Positions 53,801 through 64,000 of a stretch of DNA of 64,000 nt are shown here, in pieces. The DNA lies in NCBI RefSeq assembly GCF_036884655.1, contig NC_088335.1, positions 42,216,501 through 42,280,500 on the forward strand, written 5' to 3'. The stretch comes from Musa acuminata AAA Group. Taxonomy: Eukaryota; Streptophyta; Magnoliopsida; Zingiberales; Musaceae. Both the position numbers and the translations under genes were made by a program. The notes beneath the pieces were generated by a model. That model was not told the origin of the DNA and did not search any database. It worked only from the letters and a program-made list of their open reading frames with translations. Within the stretch, counting starts at the first letter, position 1. Each line of letters starts with the position of its first letter.

Positions 53801-55369
53801 ATAGGACATATTACATGCTATATATGACTATTAGATGCTTGTTCTGATGGATAGTTGCATAGGCTGTATGACAGTTACAACCAGTATAACTAAGGATCTA
53901 TTATGGAGCATTCATTGATTTTGTTTCCTTCTCTTTTGATTTATTTATTTTTTATAGATCTACTTATTCATTCTGGTTCATGTTAGAAAATGGTGGATGG
54001 AATTCAAATTGGAATCGAGGTGGTGGACGTGGTAGGGGAGGTTGGAACTCTCGTGGTAAGCTCATAATGATTATGTTTTTTGTCCTACACTTGTTTCTAA
54101 TTCATAATACATTTATCTGAAAGTTTCATAGAATCGAGTATTGGATCAGTAATAGGATTTAGGATTTTGGCATTTCTCTGGATTTGCCAAATCAGATCAT
54201 ATTATAAGGTTTTACTGAATCAACCTAAATGTCGACTGGCATTGGCCAAAAGTTGAATGGAGTTGTCCAAATGCGTCGAAAGGGGTAAAAATAGGTGTGG
54301 CTGGCTGGTAAATAGGTTGACACTGAGATTGGCCAAGGCTTCATGATCAGGAGATTCCATCCATTCCTTGAAAATTGGAGATTTTCGTGTGGACTAGGAT
54401 AATCATCATCTAGATCAGGAGTGGGTTCAGTTTGGCAAATTATGGATGACTTTATTCCGAACCATGCACCTAAAGATTGTAGACCAAAAACAAAGCAAGT
54501 ATTTTGAGTCTTATAAATAATCATGCACCTAAAGTTTGGGCTTGTTGTAATTTGGCCTTTTAGCAGGCTTTGGGCCATCCTGGTTAAGATTTGCTTGGGC
54601 TAATCAAATGTTGACATCTGTTTGGTGAAGCATTCTTAATTAAGGTGCAAGCACACAATTTTTACTGGTTTCTCATTTTGGTATGTTTGTAGAACTACCT
54701 GGTGTGTAGATGAGACCAGATAGCATGGTGAGAGGGGTCTGCCTAAGAGACTAAATCTGTCAGGACATAAAATAATCCTACATTTGCAGCACATGGTATG
54801 TATATTTACTTATCTTCTGCGAATGCACTATTAACGGGGGGACCTGAGGAGAACAGAAAGTTTCCTCATTTTCATTGGAAAGAAAGAGGAACATTAGAGA
54901 AAGATAAATGATAGTGCAGAAACGAGAGATGCTAGTCAAGAAAGGAGATGAGTTACTGACTTACCTATGGTTCCTTACATCGTGAGGGCAAGATGATTTG
55001 CCCAGGTGAGATTAGTCAACTTATAAAATATTTTCTGTTCATGTTAAAATGCAAATCTCCACTCCACGGAATTCCACAGAAATATACAGATTGGGCTTCT
55101 GCACGAAGCAAAAACTTCATATTAACAAAACTTGCAATGACCTTATGTTATTTTTTGAAACTTCAATAATATCACGTAGCAGTATCCTGCATAACTTATC
55201 CTTTGATGCATTTCTTAGATTCTTATTCTGATCTTTAGCTTTAACTAAGCTCTTTAGTGTTATAGGTGCAGGTTACGGAGGAGGAAGAGGATCTGGTGGC
55301 GGAAGGACCGGAGGCAGAGGTTATGGCCGTGTACAAGGGAGGATGGGTGGCCATGGGAGAGGAAACTAA
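50847..55369 (+). CDS. ALBA: Alba-domain DNA/RNA-binding protein with RGG/GYG tail, 286 aa (ALBA4/5/6-like)
   Basis: Eight exons: 50847-50972, 52789-52869, 52952-53040, 53163-53237, 53336-53463, 53536-53724, 53987-54055, 55266-55369. The Alba fold spans about residues 17-110 (NEIRITSQGLIRNYLSYA, KAMGQAISKAVAIAEFIK, SITDVWEPIEEGL, ISITLSTREPTKKTPGY). A glutamine-rich linker follows (about 124-166), then an RGG/GGYGGY tail to the end, with four tandem copies of GGYGGYGNNQ-like units. Long Alba proteins with RGG tails form a plant-specific class (Arabidopsis ALBA4-6) implicated in RNA binding, stress granules or processing bodies and R-loop control. Exons 6 and 7 both begin and end in phase 1 and code only for tail, so skipping either keeps the frame. 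Confidence 0.94.
53601..53724 (+). repeat. 30-bp coding tandem repeat in the Alba RGG tail
   Basis: Four diverged copies of a unit coding GGYGGYGNNQ occupy the end of exon 6. The third reads GGYGGYSYNQ. Synonymous differences between copies suggest the array is maintained at protein level and is not a recent expansion. Confidence 0.85.
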
Positions 55370-56336
55370 TTAGTAGTCTTGGTTCTGGCATGTGGTGTTG
55401 TTGTCCATGCCAATCCAAATTTAGGAAAATGCTCCGGTAAGCAGACTGGTTTTCCATTTGGACAAAATTGCATGTAAGATTGGCTGCCCAATACAGCTTT
55501 CGGGTGCACAGTTATTACTCCAGTGTTAGAGCGAGCTGTAATTCTTGTCATTTCTTTCAGTTCCTCTGTTGTTCAGGTACCCAAGTTGTTGTTCTTCAAA
55601 GTCTGCTTTCAAGTTTAATTTCTCTTCTTGATTATTTACTTCAAGCTCAAGTAATAAGATGAAGGTTTTGAAAATAAGATGAGAAATTTCTCTTTTCTTT
55701 ATTGGGAAAAAATTGAGAAAAAAATTCTTGAAAACAGTGCTGTTGTGTTAAAGTTGTAGAGTCAATAATGAAATTAGTGTCCAAATTAGAATTCCTCAAT
55801 GATCCATATGGTTCATAATTCATTGTGTGTAGTAGTTTCTATCACTTATGGCGTCATGCAAAACATGGATTTCCAGTTTTTGGTTATTCCTGCTTAGTAT
55901 AACTGAAACTGGTCCTTATGTTATGATAGCAGGAATTGATAGAAGTTACCATGATCAAATATTACAGGAGAATGACTTGATAAGACTAAAATTATATGAT
56001 CGTTAATAATATTAAATCTGTGTGAATCTCATATACTATCAGGTTCATTTTTTGCTTTTGGTGTGTGATTTAGCTCATGACGGACATCCAAATTGCTAGA
56101 TAGATATATCACCGGATGGAACACAGACGTCAACCCAGGAAATCATAGAACCAACTCAGTCTCCATCTGCTCATACTTGTAACTCACTCATGCTTTTGAT
56201 ATCCAGACACTTGCATTGCAGTCCAAGAAACAAAGCTCAAGCTTTCAAGCAACATAAAGTGTGCTTCACTCACGGCAGTACAAGAGCTATCCCGGGTGGC
56301 AGCTTCCTCCCATCAAACTCAGAGAAGCTCCTGCTC
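55370..56336. other. Alba 3' flank and short intergenic DNA
   Basis: This stretch holds the Alba 3' UTR and the presumed promoter of the thaumatin-like gene. I see no gene or clear repeat. The frame of the thaumatin-like ORF is open upstream to 56190, but no signal-peptide-like start is found there. Confidence 0.5.
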
Positions 56337-57317
56337 ATGGATCCTCTCCCTGCCTGTGCTCTTCTTTGCTCAATCTTTATACTCGGTAATAGCATCAAAC
56401 TCTACTTCTAACTCACTCATCATTCGATATTTACTTTTAAATCTAGTCATGCTGCACATCAACTTTTCTTTCTCAAGGTCTTCATAATCTCAGGTGAACT
56501 TGTGAATGGGCAAATGGTTATATTCCACTTGAACAACAAGTGCCCTTTTCCAGTGTGGCCTGCAGCCGCCCCCAATGCCGGCCATCCTGTGATTGCCGAT
56601 GGTGGCTTCCTCCTCCCACCCAATCAGACAAAGCGTGTTCATGCACCTCCGACGTGGAACGGCCGGTTTTGGGGTAGAACCGGTTGCGACTTCACCACCA
56701 CCTCCAAACCAGGTTGTCAAACTGGCGACTGCCAAGGCCTGCTCTCTTGCAATGGAACCATTGGCACGCCTCCTGCTACCCTTGTCGAGGTAGCAAACCA
56801 TCATGCTTACAGTGCCATTTCAAACGGATTCTGATCACAGCATGCAGCATGAAGGAAAAAGTTCAGTAAAAGCTGGATGGCCAAAACTCTGCAGGTTGCA
56901 TTACAGGAAGACCAAAGCAAGCCGAGCTTCTACGACGTGAGCGTGGTGGACGGCTACAACCTCCCGATCGCCGTGTCGACGAAGCCAGCATATCGCAAGT
57001 GTTGGATCGGAGGATGCACGAAGAGCATCAACAGCGTATGCCCGCAAGAACTCCAGGTGTTGGACCACAGCGGCGCCGCCGTGGTCGCATGCAAGAGCGC
57101 GTGTTTGGCCTTCGATCTGGATGTGTTCTGCTGCAGGAATTCGTACGGGAAGCCGGAGACATGTAAGCCCAGCGTGTACTCCGCCATGTTCAAGGATGCT
57201 TGTCCGAGCTACTTCAGCTATGCTTATGACACACCACCGCCACTGGTGAATTGCTACTCCAGAGAGTATGCCATCACCTTCTGCCCCTCGAGATGGGGTA
57301 GTCTTTTATCCCAGTAA
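56337..57317 (+). CDS. Thaumatin-like protein (PR-5 family), 255 aa, secreted
   Basis: Three exons: 56337-56385, 56494-56789, 56895-57317. A short hydrophobic N-terminus (MDPLPACALLCSIFILG) acts as the signal peptide. Mature landmarks are NNKCPFPVWP, FWGRTGCDF, GDCQGLLSC, FYDVSVVDGYNLP, FCCRNSYG and a final ITFCP. The mature part has 16 cysteines, the usual eight disulfides of a long thaumatin-like protein. The acidic-cleft REDDD residues appear present (R in GRTGC, E in LVEV, D in YDVS, D in VDGY, D in AYD). The family acts in the apoplast in pathogen and stress responses, some members binding beta-glucans. The start is the ATG giving the signal peptide; the frame is open further upstream, so a longer N-terminus is not excluded. 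Exon 3 is GC-rich, as is the next gene. Confidence 0.92.
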
Positions 57318-57383
57318 GAGAAATCTATCTGCTCATGAATGTGACATGTTTCGGCTATCTTCAGATACATCGGTGTTAGTATC

Positions 57384-57405
57384 ATATATATATATATATA
57401 TATAT
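57384..57405 (+). repeat. Short AT microsatellite
   Basis: About eleven AT dinucleotides in the 3' flank of the thaumatin-like gene. Confidence 0.9.
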
Positions 57406-57461
57406 GTTCGGATCTTTTAACATAACCTAAAAAGATTGCCTTCTGAGTTAGTAGCCTTACA

Positions 57462-57592
57462 TAGTTCTAATCACGGTTCGATTTGAACCGGTATCGAATC
57501 GGACTTTAATCAGAATTGAACCTTCTCAGTTCTAATCACGGCTCGAATTGAACCGGAATCGAATCGGACTGGAATGAGAATTGAACCGTCTC
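57462..57592 (+). repeat. 66-bp tandem duplication between the thaumatin-like and LTP genes
   Basis: Two adjacent copies start AGTTCTAATCACGG at 57462 and 57528. Each contains TTGAACCGG, TCGAATCGGACT and AGAATTGAACC motifs. The sequence resembles decayed GGTTCGAACC-type dispersed repeats. It lies about 190 nt before the LTP start codon, so it is probably in that gene's promoter. Confidence 0.8.
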
Positions 57593-57783
57593 GGTGGCAA
57601 GTTTTCGTCCTATGGAATGAGAATTAATCCACAGGGCAAACACCGTAGAAGCCATAGTTATTGGTCACAACCACCCCCCGTCCCCCATTCTTCCTTCGCT
57701 TCGCTCTTAAGAACAGCACAGGCACAACGGGGATCATGACTGCAAACCTTCCTCGGTCTCATAAGCTGCACTCTAAGCTTCTC

Positions 57784-58610
57784 ATGGCGGCCGATTCCTC
57801 CTCCTCCTCCTCCTCCTCCTCCAACGCACTTCTGCTGTCAATCTTTTTAGCCTTGAGCTTGCTGATCCCCGCCGCGAGCTCGGACATCTCGAGCGACGTG
57901 GCGGAGTGCGGCAGCCACCTGCTCGCGATGCAGACGTGCATCACGTTCGTCCAAGGGACCGCCGAGGCTCCCACGCCCGACTGCTGCGCTGGCCTCAAAA
58001 CAGTCCTCGCCAACAGGCCCAAGTGCCTCTGCATCCTTGTCAAGATGCACGACGACCCCCAACTCCCCATCAAGATCAACGTGACTCGAGCTCTCGCGCT
58101 GCCCACCGCGTGCAGCGCCCGTGCCAACATCTCCAAGTGCCCGCGTACGTTGCTTCATAGTCCATCTTTATCTTCTGCTTGCACTTGTCACGATTCATCT
58201 ACTTGTTTCTTCCCGTAGAGATTCTGAAGCTGCCACCAAACTCCAAGGAAGCAGAGATCTTCAAGCAGAGCGGGAGTCCAACTCAAGGTGAGTGGCTGTG
58301 CTAGTTCTAATGAAGCCATAGCCAGAGTAATGCCAGTGCAGGAGATCATTACGGTGTTCTACACTTGCTATGCATACTTTGTCTACTGATCCATCTTTTG
58401 TGCTACACTTTGCTGCTTGACTTGCTGATTGCTTTTGTTACAGCTAAGGGAAACTCCACCATTAACACCACCACCGGCACATCTCCCCGGGCCTCGTCTG
58501 AGACCAGTAGTGGGAGGAGCGATTACTTGGAGCGGAGAGGGTGGTTGGCAAGGAAAGCTGTGGTGGCTTGTGTTCTTTTCTTGGTGATGCCGCTTCCACT
58601 TTCCACTTGA
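57784..58610 (+). CDS. LTPG: GPI-anchored non-specific lipid-transfer protein (LTPG-like), 198 aa
   Basis: Three exons: 57784-58144, 58219-58287, 58444-58610. The precursor starts MAAD plus a nine-serine run, then a hydrophobic signal peptide ending near AASS. The eight-cysteine motif is complete: C in AECG, C in MQTC, CC in PDCC, CXC in KCLC, then TAC and SKC. A Ser/Thr-rich stretch follows, and a C-terminal hydrophobic segment (AVVACVLFLVMPLPLST) without a charged tail, as expected for a GPI anchor. Such proteins sit on the outer plasma membrane and help export cutin, wax or suberin lipids. An in-frame ATG at 57736 would add 16 residues, but 57784 gives the better signal peptide. The gene lies 466 nt after the thaumatin-like gene on the same strand. 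Confidence 0.92.
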
Positions 58611-58671
58611 TCCTTTGCAGCACAAGGTTTCCTAGACACAGTGTTTTGCTTTGCTCGTCATGTTTCCCAAC

Positions 58672-58673
<2 letters not shown>

Positions 58674-58712
<39 letters not shown>
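58674..58712 (+). repeat. CT microsatellite
   Basis: About nineteen CT dinucleotides in the 3' flank, probably 3' UTR, of the LTP gene. Confidence 0.95.
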
Positions 58713-58713
<1 letters not shown>

Positions 58714-59427
58714 CTGTGGAAACAATTAATGTTGTTGTAAGTTTGTCATTAATATGTTGGACTGGATGCCTCTACCAGTGATATGCCGAAATATTTAATG
58801 GTTTGTACCACCAGGAATAAATCACTGATCTACTTTGGCCACTCAATCTAGAATTAAGGTATAAAGCTTATTATTGATTTATAAGATTCTATTTTTGATT
58901 AATAATCGATTAATGGGCACTCAAAGTGGTTTTACTTGATTTTTAAGATTAGATGAGTCTATTTCTATTAATTTTGACACTAATATTTTGAATCAATTGT
59001 TAAATCTCATTACATTTTTTTTATTAATTCTGAATAAATGGCAGAGATTATGACATCTCAAATTAGCCTTATTTCTAATTCCTAAGAATAAGAAAAAGCT
59101 TTTGTCATGAAAAGAAGAGTTAATGGTGAACAGTAATATTGTTCTGAAGCTAAACATTGTTGCAGACATAAAATTAACTACAATTAGATGAAGATAGGGT
59201 GATTCTATGCGCTTCATAATTCTAAAATTTCACAGTAATTTATTTCTGTAACTTCTGAGAGAGCATTAAAGTGATTCTGCCATTCACAAGTCCTCTCTGG
59301 AAGACATTGAAGACTGACATCTCAACATCATTAACTCCACAGCAGTATTAATTTCCTCGATGCTTCTCCTTCAATTTTGTCTGTCAATCAATGGCATTTA
59401 ATTCAAAATTAAATAGTACACTGTTGA

Positions 59428-59429
<2 letters not shown>

Positions 59430-59496
<67 letters not shown>
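59430..59496 (+). repeat. Long TA microsatellite
   Basis: About thirty-three uninterrupted TA dinucleotides, a likely site of length polymorphism and assembly error. Confidence 0.97.
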
Positions 59497-59498
<2 letters not shown>

Positions 59499-60656
59499 CT
59501 TTGATCTTTCCTTTAAAGACCAAGAACTAGCAAGCCCTTCTTGTAGCAGGTAAAGGTTATGGCAAATTATATAGAATGGTGTTGACGGATCATTACAAAA
59601 ATATGGCTAATTTAATTATAGTTAAAGATAGGCTCTTGTCAATATAAAAAAGGAGTTTACTATTTTGATCCCCTTCATATTATTCATAATTTTCTTATTA
59701 TTTATATTTTTTAAATTAAAATAATAATATTTTACTATTTATATCCCTTCTCTTTTTATTTTTATTCTCTTCTTTTTAATTTTTCCTTTCTCACAACTCG
59801 CTAATGCACCTTCTTCTCACCAACTCTTTCCATCGCTTGTGCATTATACTGAGTAGTTTGTAAAAGTTTGAAATATGATATTTTTCAAATTAATGCAATT
59901 GGCCTTGATGTTGTTTGGGATATTAAATAATATATATAACTTTAAAAATATTAAATTATTATAAATGTCAAAAAATATTTCTTACACCCTCATCATAGTC
60001 TTTAATTTATCTTATTTTATTATTTATATTTTTTATTAATTTATTTCTTTTTGAACATTAAGAGGAGAAGACGGAGGAGGAGGAAAAAAAAGAGTTGTAA
60101 ATAAGGAGAAAATAAATTTTATTAAAATTAAATTATAAATTGAGAGTATATATGTTTATTTATAAAGGGATAATTAATGATATTTAAAAATTTTAATATT
60201 AAATTATAAATATAAAATATAAAAAGTAATCTTCGTATAAAAATGGTATACAACATCATTTTATGATCCATTTAAAATCTGATTAGGATGGTGGAAAAAA
60301 GGATAGTTAATTAGTATTGAAAGAAGTCGTTGACATTCTAGTCAGCCCGACGTGCTCCTAACCCATATTTGCAGGATTATTTAAGATGTCTTTGAGATGG
60401 AAACGTCGAGCTCTCGAAGTACCACCTACATGAAGACTAAGGTCAGAAGATGTTTTCTAACTTAATCCCTTTGACGCCTAAGTTACTAACTCAAAATGTA
60501 TGAGTGCGAATGCGAGTGGTCAATGAAGGTAAGATCCCCTTTTCATTATGTTGAAGATGAGCTTTTATACTTAGTCATAAATAATTATAATATTCTATAG
60601 AATATTCTATAGGGAGACAAACTCTAACCGCCACCAAGAGTCTCCCCTTGTCTCTT

Positions 60657-60723
60657 GTCTACGTGAGCAAGAGAGGGGTGCAACTCATAACCACCTGCCT
60701 TGGACTCTTGCTCACGTAAGCAA
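60657..60723. repeat. Inverted repeat around CTTGCTCACGTA
   Basis: TACGTGAGCAAGAG at about 60659-60672 is matched in reverse complement by CTCTTGCTCACGTA at about 60705-60718. The loop is about 32 nt. Confidence 0.7.
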
Positions 60724-61030
60724 ATGAGTGAAGAGTGGCCTCCGTCCTCTCCTTCTACCTCGGACACCACGTGGTAGATAAAGAATGGTTGATGATGTAC
60801 TCATTATCATTTGTCATCCCCTCCCCCCAAGGCATATTTCATGACTCTCATAAGAGGGGTCCAAAGACATGCTTCAAAGTTTCTAGGGTTTGGAGCATGT
60901 CTTCTTGGTTTTGACATATGCGAAGCATTCTTCTTACTTCGTATGATTATATATATATTATTTTATTTATTATTTCTAGGGTTTGAAGCACCTTCCTAGC
61001 CTATTTTTTCGTCATGATGAATTTCTTCTT

Positions 61031-61058
61031 ACGTGAGTTGGGCATGCCCGACTCACGT
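61031..61058. repeat. 28-bp near-perfect palindrome
   Basis: ACGTGAGT and ACTCACGT flank a GGGCATGCCC core. Only one base pair, T/G at the ninth position of each arm, breaks the symmetry. A CACGTG G-box overlaps the right end. Confidence 0.85.
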
Positions 61059-61600
61059 GCCTTGGCAGGATGATCCCAAGAAGATACTCTATCTTGGTTA
61101 TGGAAGGTGGTTTCCTAGGGAGAGTGGGAGGCCATCTCATCTTGAGTGGGGTCCAAATGTCATGAGTATTTTTTTCATATCCTCTAGGTTAGTGTTTTAA
61201 TAAATGAAGATGAGAAAGAAAGGAGAGAGAGAGAGAGAGAGAGAGATGGGTATCCTAATAAAGATTTGCTCAATTACCTTTTTAATAACGAAGGAGAGGA
61301 GAAGATTCCTCGTATCTTCCTCAGTTGATGCCTTAATGTCTATAGGATTTTCATAGATTCTCCTATTTTCTAATAGTGGCTAGGACAACTCTTTTTTTTT
61401 TGCGCCTTAGTGGCTGGGCGATGTTCCCTTTGACATGACCCCAAGGGGAAACTTATATAAATCTCAAAGAGTCATCTTGTGTTTTAAAGTCTCCTTTGAT
61501 TAATTTAGTGGGGTTAATTGTTAGTTATAGGTACCCTATAAGCTAATCACATGAGTGATGATACTTGTGACATGCTGCGACGATCTCTTTGCTTATTATT

Positions 61601-62214
61601 ACTAGCATTTTATCACATATTATCTATATGTATATTGTAATATCCTTGGATCTATGCAATATAAATCTGATCGTGATGAGATCATGATAATAAGATCAAT
61701 TCGCCTTCAAATACAGATCCTAAATCATCCCAGTCATAGGTCACTCGAGAAGGATATCAAAATAACTAGATAGATCGGTGTGCTATATACTTATCTATAT
61801 GATGGAGGCAATTTGTCTCATAGTGATTTGTGTGGGACACCAGAGGTATAATGTATGTGCTTATTAGAGAATGGGTTTACTGATTGATCCGCTTACAAAA
61901 TATTGAATGATTAATGATACCTAACGTCAGACAGTGATTTTGTAGTCATAGTTGTGTATCTGGTTCTTAGACTTGAGACATTAAAGATGCATTATATGAG
62001 TACTTCATTCTTTGACATCGGAATTATACGTTTGGAAATTCTAGATCTAGTACAATTGGTTCTCAAGAATGACAACTAATCTTACGTAGTAATTGAATAT
62101 CAACAGAGGATCATCCACTCTCAATATTGCAAGAGGAATATCTTATATTTGCTTGCTTAGATAAAATCCCTAGTTAGGGTCGTTCGGATTGAGAGAAAAG
62201 TGTTATAATCAAAA
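61601..62214 (+). other. Non-coding repeat-like sequence upstream of the copia element
   Basis: No gene is recognised. The sequence has the look of non-coding retrotransposon DNA, but I cannot define ends or a target duplication. It may belong to the element that follows or to an older nested one. Confidence 0.35.
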
Positions 62215-64000
62215 TCGATACTAAGAGGGGGTGGGGGGTGAATTAGTGCTTTCTTAAAATTACGTTGATTCGAAAATCTCATTTAATAAAGCTTATACCG
62301 AAAATGCATTTGACTTAAAAGCATCCGTAAGCGTAGTGAGCAAATAAGAGTGTTAGTTTCGCAAGTCCAATAGTCCCATATCGGGAAAATCAGGCTTGTT
62401 ATCTCCTATTGGAACTATAAATAAGGGTTTGAGCTTTAAAGTCAGATGCACCATAAGAAAACCTAATTGTTTGCTTTAGGCTTTTCTTGTTCAATAATTT
62501 TCGGTGTTTTATCGCTTAGGAACATCTTCCTAATGCATTTATAATAGTCTCCATTTTATAATGGTAATTTGCTCCTCCTTCGTCCGTAGATGCAGGTCAA
62601 TTGGCCGAACCTCCTAAGGCTAGCTCTAACCTTCGGCATGTGGCAACTCAAGATAGAGCCATTCTGGTTCAAGACGGAGTTGATTTGGCACTACAAGGAG
62701 CTGAGAAAATTCCAGATGGTACGTCAAAGGAATATCTTGCGGGTATAGATAAGAAGGCCCGATCAAACATTATTTTAAATCTCTCTTATGAGGTTTTACG
62801 GGAGGTAGCTACGGAGACTATGGCTAAGAGCATGTGGGACAAACTTAAAGCTTTGTATATGAAGAGGACAGTGGAGAATCGTCTCTACTTAAGGCAGAGT
62901 TTGTATATGCTTCGGATGACTAAAGGTACATCTATAATCTCACATCTTAATAAATTTGATTCCTTGGTTATGGATTTAGAGAATATAGATGCAAAAATTG
63001 ATGATGAGGATAAGGCCCTGTTACTTTTGTGTTCTCTTCCTCAATCTTTTAAGCATTTCCATGATACTATGATTTATGAAAAAGAAACAATTTCATATTA
63101 GGAAATTAAATCTATACTAAAATCTAAGGAGCAGATAGACAGAGATATCACTGGAGAAAATAGAGGGAATCAGGCTGAAGGTCAGGGGTAGAACAGATAA
63201 AAGAGAATTTGACAGTAGTAGATCTAAATCCAGACATAAAAATTTAGAATGCAGATATTGTCATAAAATGGGGCACATTAAGGCTGATTGCTTTAAATTA
63301 AAAAATAAATTAAAGTAAAAGAAAAAAATTATTGAGAAAACTATTGAGTCTACTGAAGCTAGTGCAGTAGTTGATAAGAATGATGAAAATATTTTCTTTG
63401 CTACTGATGATAGGACAAGGTCTAAAAATGAATAGATTTTAGATTTGGTTGTTCTTATCACATGTGTCCTAATAGAGATTTATTTTCCATATATGAATCT
63501 TGTAATTGTGGAATTGTTTTAATGGGCAATAATGCAGCATGTGATGTTGTTGGTAGAGGAACAATCCAAATTAAAATGCATGATGGTATTATGAGGACAC
63601 TCACTAATGTTAGACATGTTCATGATTTAAAAAAGAATCTCATCTCTTTAGGTACCCTAGAGGCCCTTGGGTATAAATACACAGCTGAATGTGGAGTTAT
63701 AAAAGTTTCTAGAAGTGCCCTTGTTGTTATGAAAGCTTGTAGGTCTAATAGCTTGTATATTTTGCAGGGAACTACTGTTACAGGCTCAGTTGCAGTCTTG
63801 TCATCATCATTGTCTGATTCTGACATCACCAAATTATGACATATGCGTTTGGATCATACGAGTGAAAAAGGTTTGAGCATATTGAGCAAAAGGGATCTAC
63901 TTTGCGGACAAAGTACTGGGCCATTGGATTTTTGTGAACACTGCATTTTTTGAAAGTAGAAAAGAGTCAGCCTCAATTCTCTGACAGTTTACAAAACAAA
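62215..64000 (+). mobile_element. Decayed Ty1/copia retrotransposon, 5' part, truncated by the window
   Basis: An LTR/leader-like segment (about 62215-62590) contains GTCCCATATCGG and a CTATAAATAAGG TATA box at 62415-62423. Gag, a zinc knuckle, protease remnants and a gag-pre-integrase region follow in order. Integrase, reverse transcriptase and RNase H would lie beyond the right edge. I could not find an intact tRNA-Met primer-binding site, so the LTR end is not fixed. The order fits Ty1/copia. Confidence 0.85.
62595..63948 (+). pseudogene. Copia gag-pol polyprotein, 5' part, broken by stops and a frameshift
   Basis: The gag frame runs to 63101 with a UBN2-type gag core (MWDKLKALY, ISHLNKFDSLVMDLE, LLCSLPQSFKHF). 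A TAG at 63099-63101 interrupts it. A CX2CX4HX4C zinc knuckle (CRYCHKMGHIKADC) lies at 63250-63291. The protease start is damaged: the expected Trp codon is TAG at 63433-63435, and one base is missing in the Asp-Ser-Gly codons just after. The frame then resumes as [13 protein letters not shown] through a gag-pre-integrase segment. A further stop (TGA at 63837-63839) replaces the Trp before HMRLDH. The copy cannot make a full polyprotein. Confidence 0.85.

Larger units (their letters stand above)
58713..61600. other. AT-rich intergenic DNA and probable retroelement-derived sequence
   Basis: 58.7-60.3 kb is very AT-rich with a long TA run and no coding signal. 60.3-61.4 kb changes character: moderate GC, several CACGTG/ACGTGAG motifs, two inverted repeats and a GA microsatellite at 61222-61247. 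This resembles LTR or promoter-like DNA of a degraded retrotransposon. I could not find both ends of an element. The frame at 60811-60999 is not recognised. Confidence 0.4.

Noticed and set aside
57759..58158. Antisense frames of 103-125 codons opposite the LTP gene
   Set aside because: They mirror the GC-rich, serine-coding exon 1 of a well-supported gene and show no independent features.

Overview
The window is nuclear DNA of a flowering plant. The genes are split by many short AT-rich introns with GT-AG borders, and all seven encode proteins of plant families. The set, the moderate exon GC, the GC-rich exons of the small secreted-protein genes and the type of LTR elements suggest a non-grass monocot, perhaps Zingiberales or Musa-like. 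That placement is inference and was not checked by any search.

Layout: (1) 470-17740, + strand: 15 exons coding the C-terminal 2184 residues of a SABRE/KINKY POLLEN/APT1-type giant lipid-transfer-like protein; the 5' part lies outside the window. (2) 17741-25199: AT-rich intergenic DNA with a GC-rich island, small tandem repeats and a GA/CT-rich presumed promoter and leader. (3) 25261-29691, +: a BEL1-like TALE homeodomain factor in 4 exons. (4) 38263-30590, - strand: the ER-stress sensor kinase/RNase IRE1 in 7 exons, with a minisatellite and a ~0.9 kb TIR element in its introns. (5) 48169-41480, -: a secreted GH35 beta-galactosidase with a C-terminal SUEL lectin domain, 19 exons. (6) 50847-55369, +: an Alba-domain RGG protein, 8 exons. 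(7) 56337-57317, +: a thaumatin-like protein. (8) 57784-58610, +: a GPI-anchored lipid-transfer protein. (9) 58.7-64.0 kb: AT-rich and repeat-derived DNA ending in a decayed Ty1/copia element that runs off the right edge.

The genes do not form a pathway; this is an ordinary plant gene neighbourhood. All exon models were built by joining splice sites in phase, and each keeps one open frame from start to stop (SABRE from its first exon in the window). I found no unprecedented system. The most solid less-obvious observations are two copies of an exactly 166-bp LTR, each with a perfect 5-bp target duplication (7920-8085 and 39190-39355). Others are two GC-AG introns at functionally sensitive joints (IRE1 and the beta-galactosidase), upstream ORFs that overlap the start codons of IRE1 and the BEL1-like gene, and frame-neutral cassette-like exons coding the RGG tail of the Alba gene.
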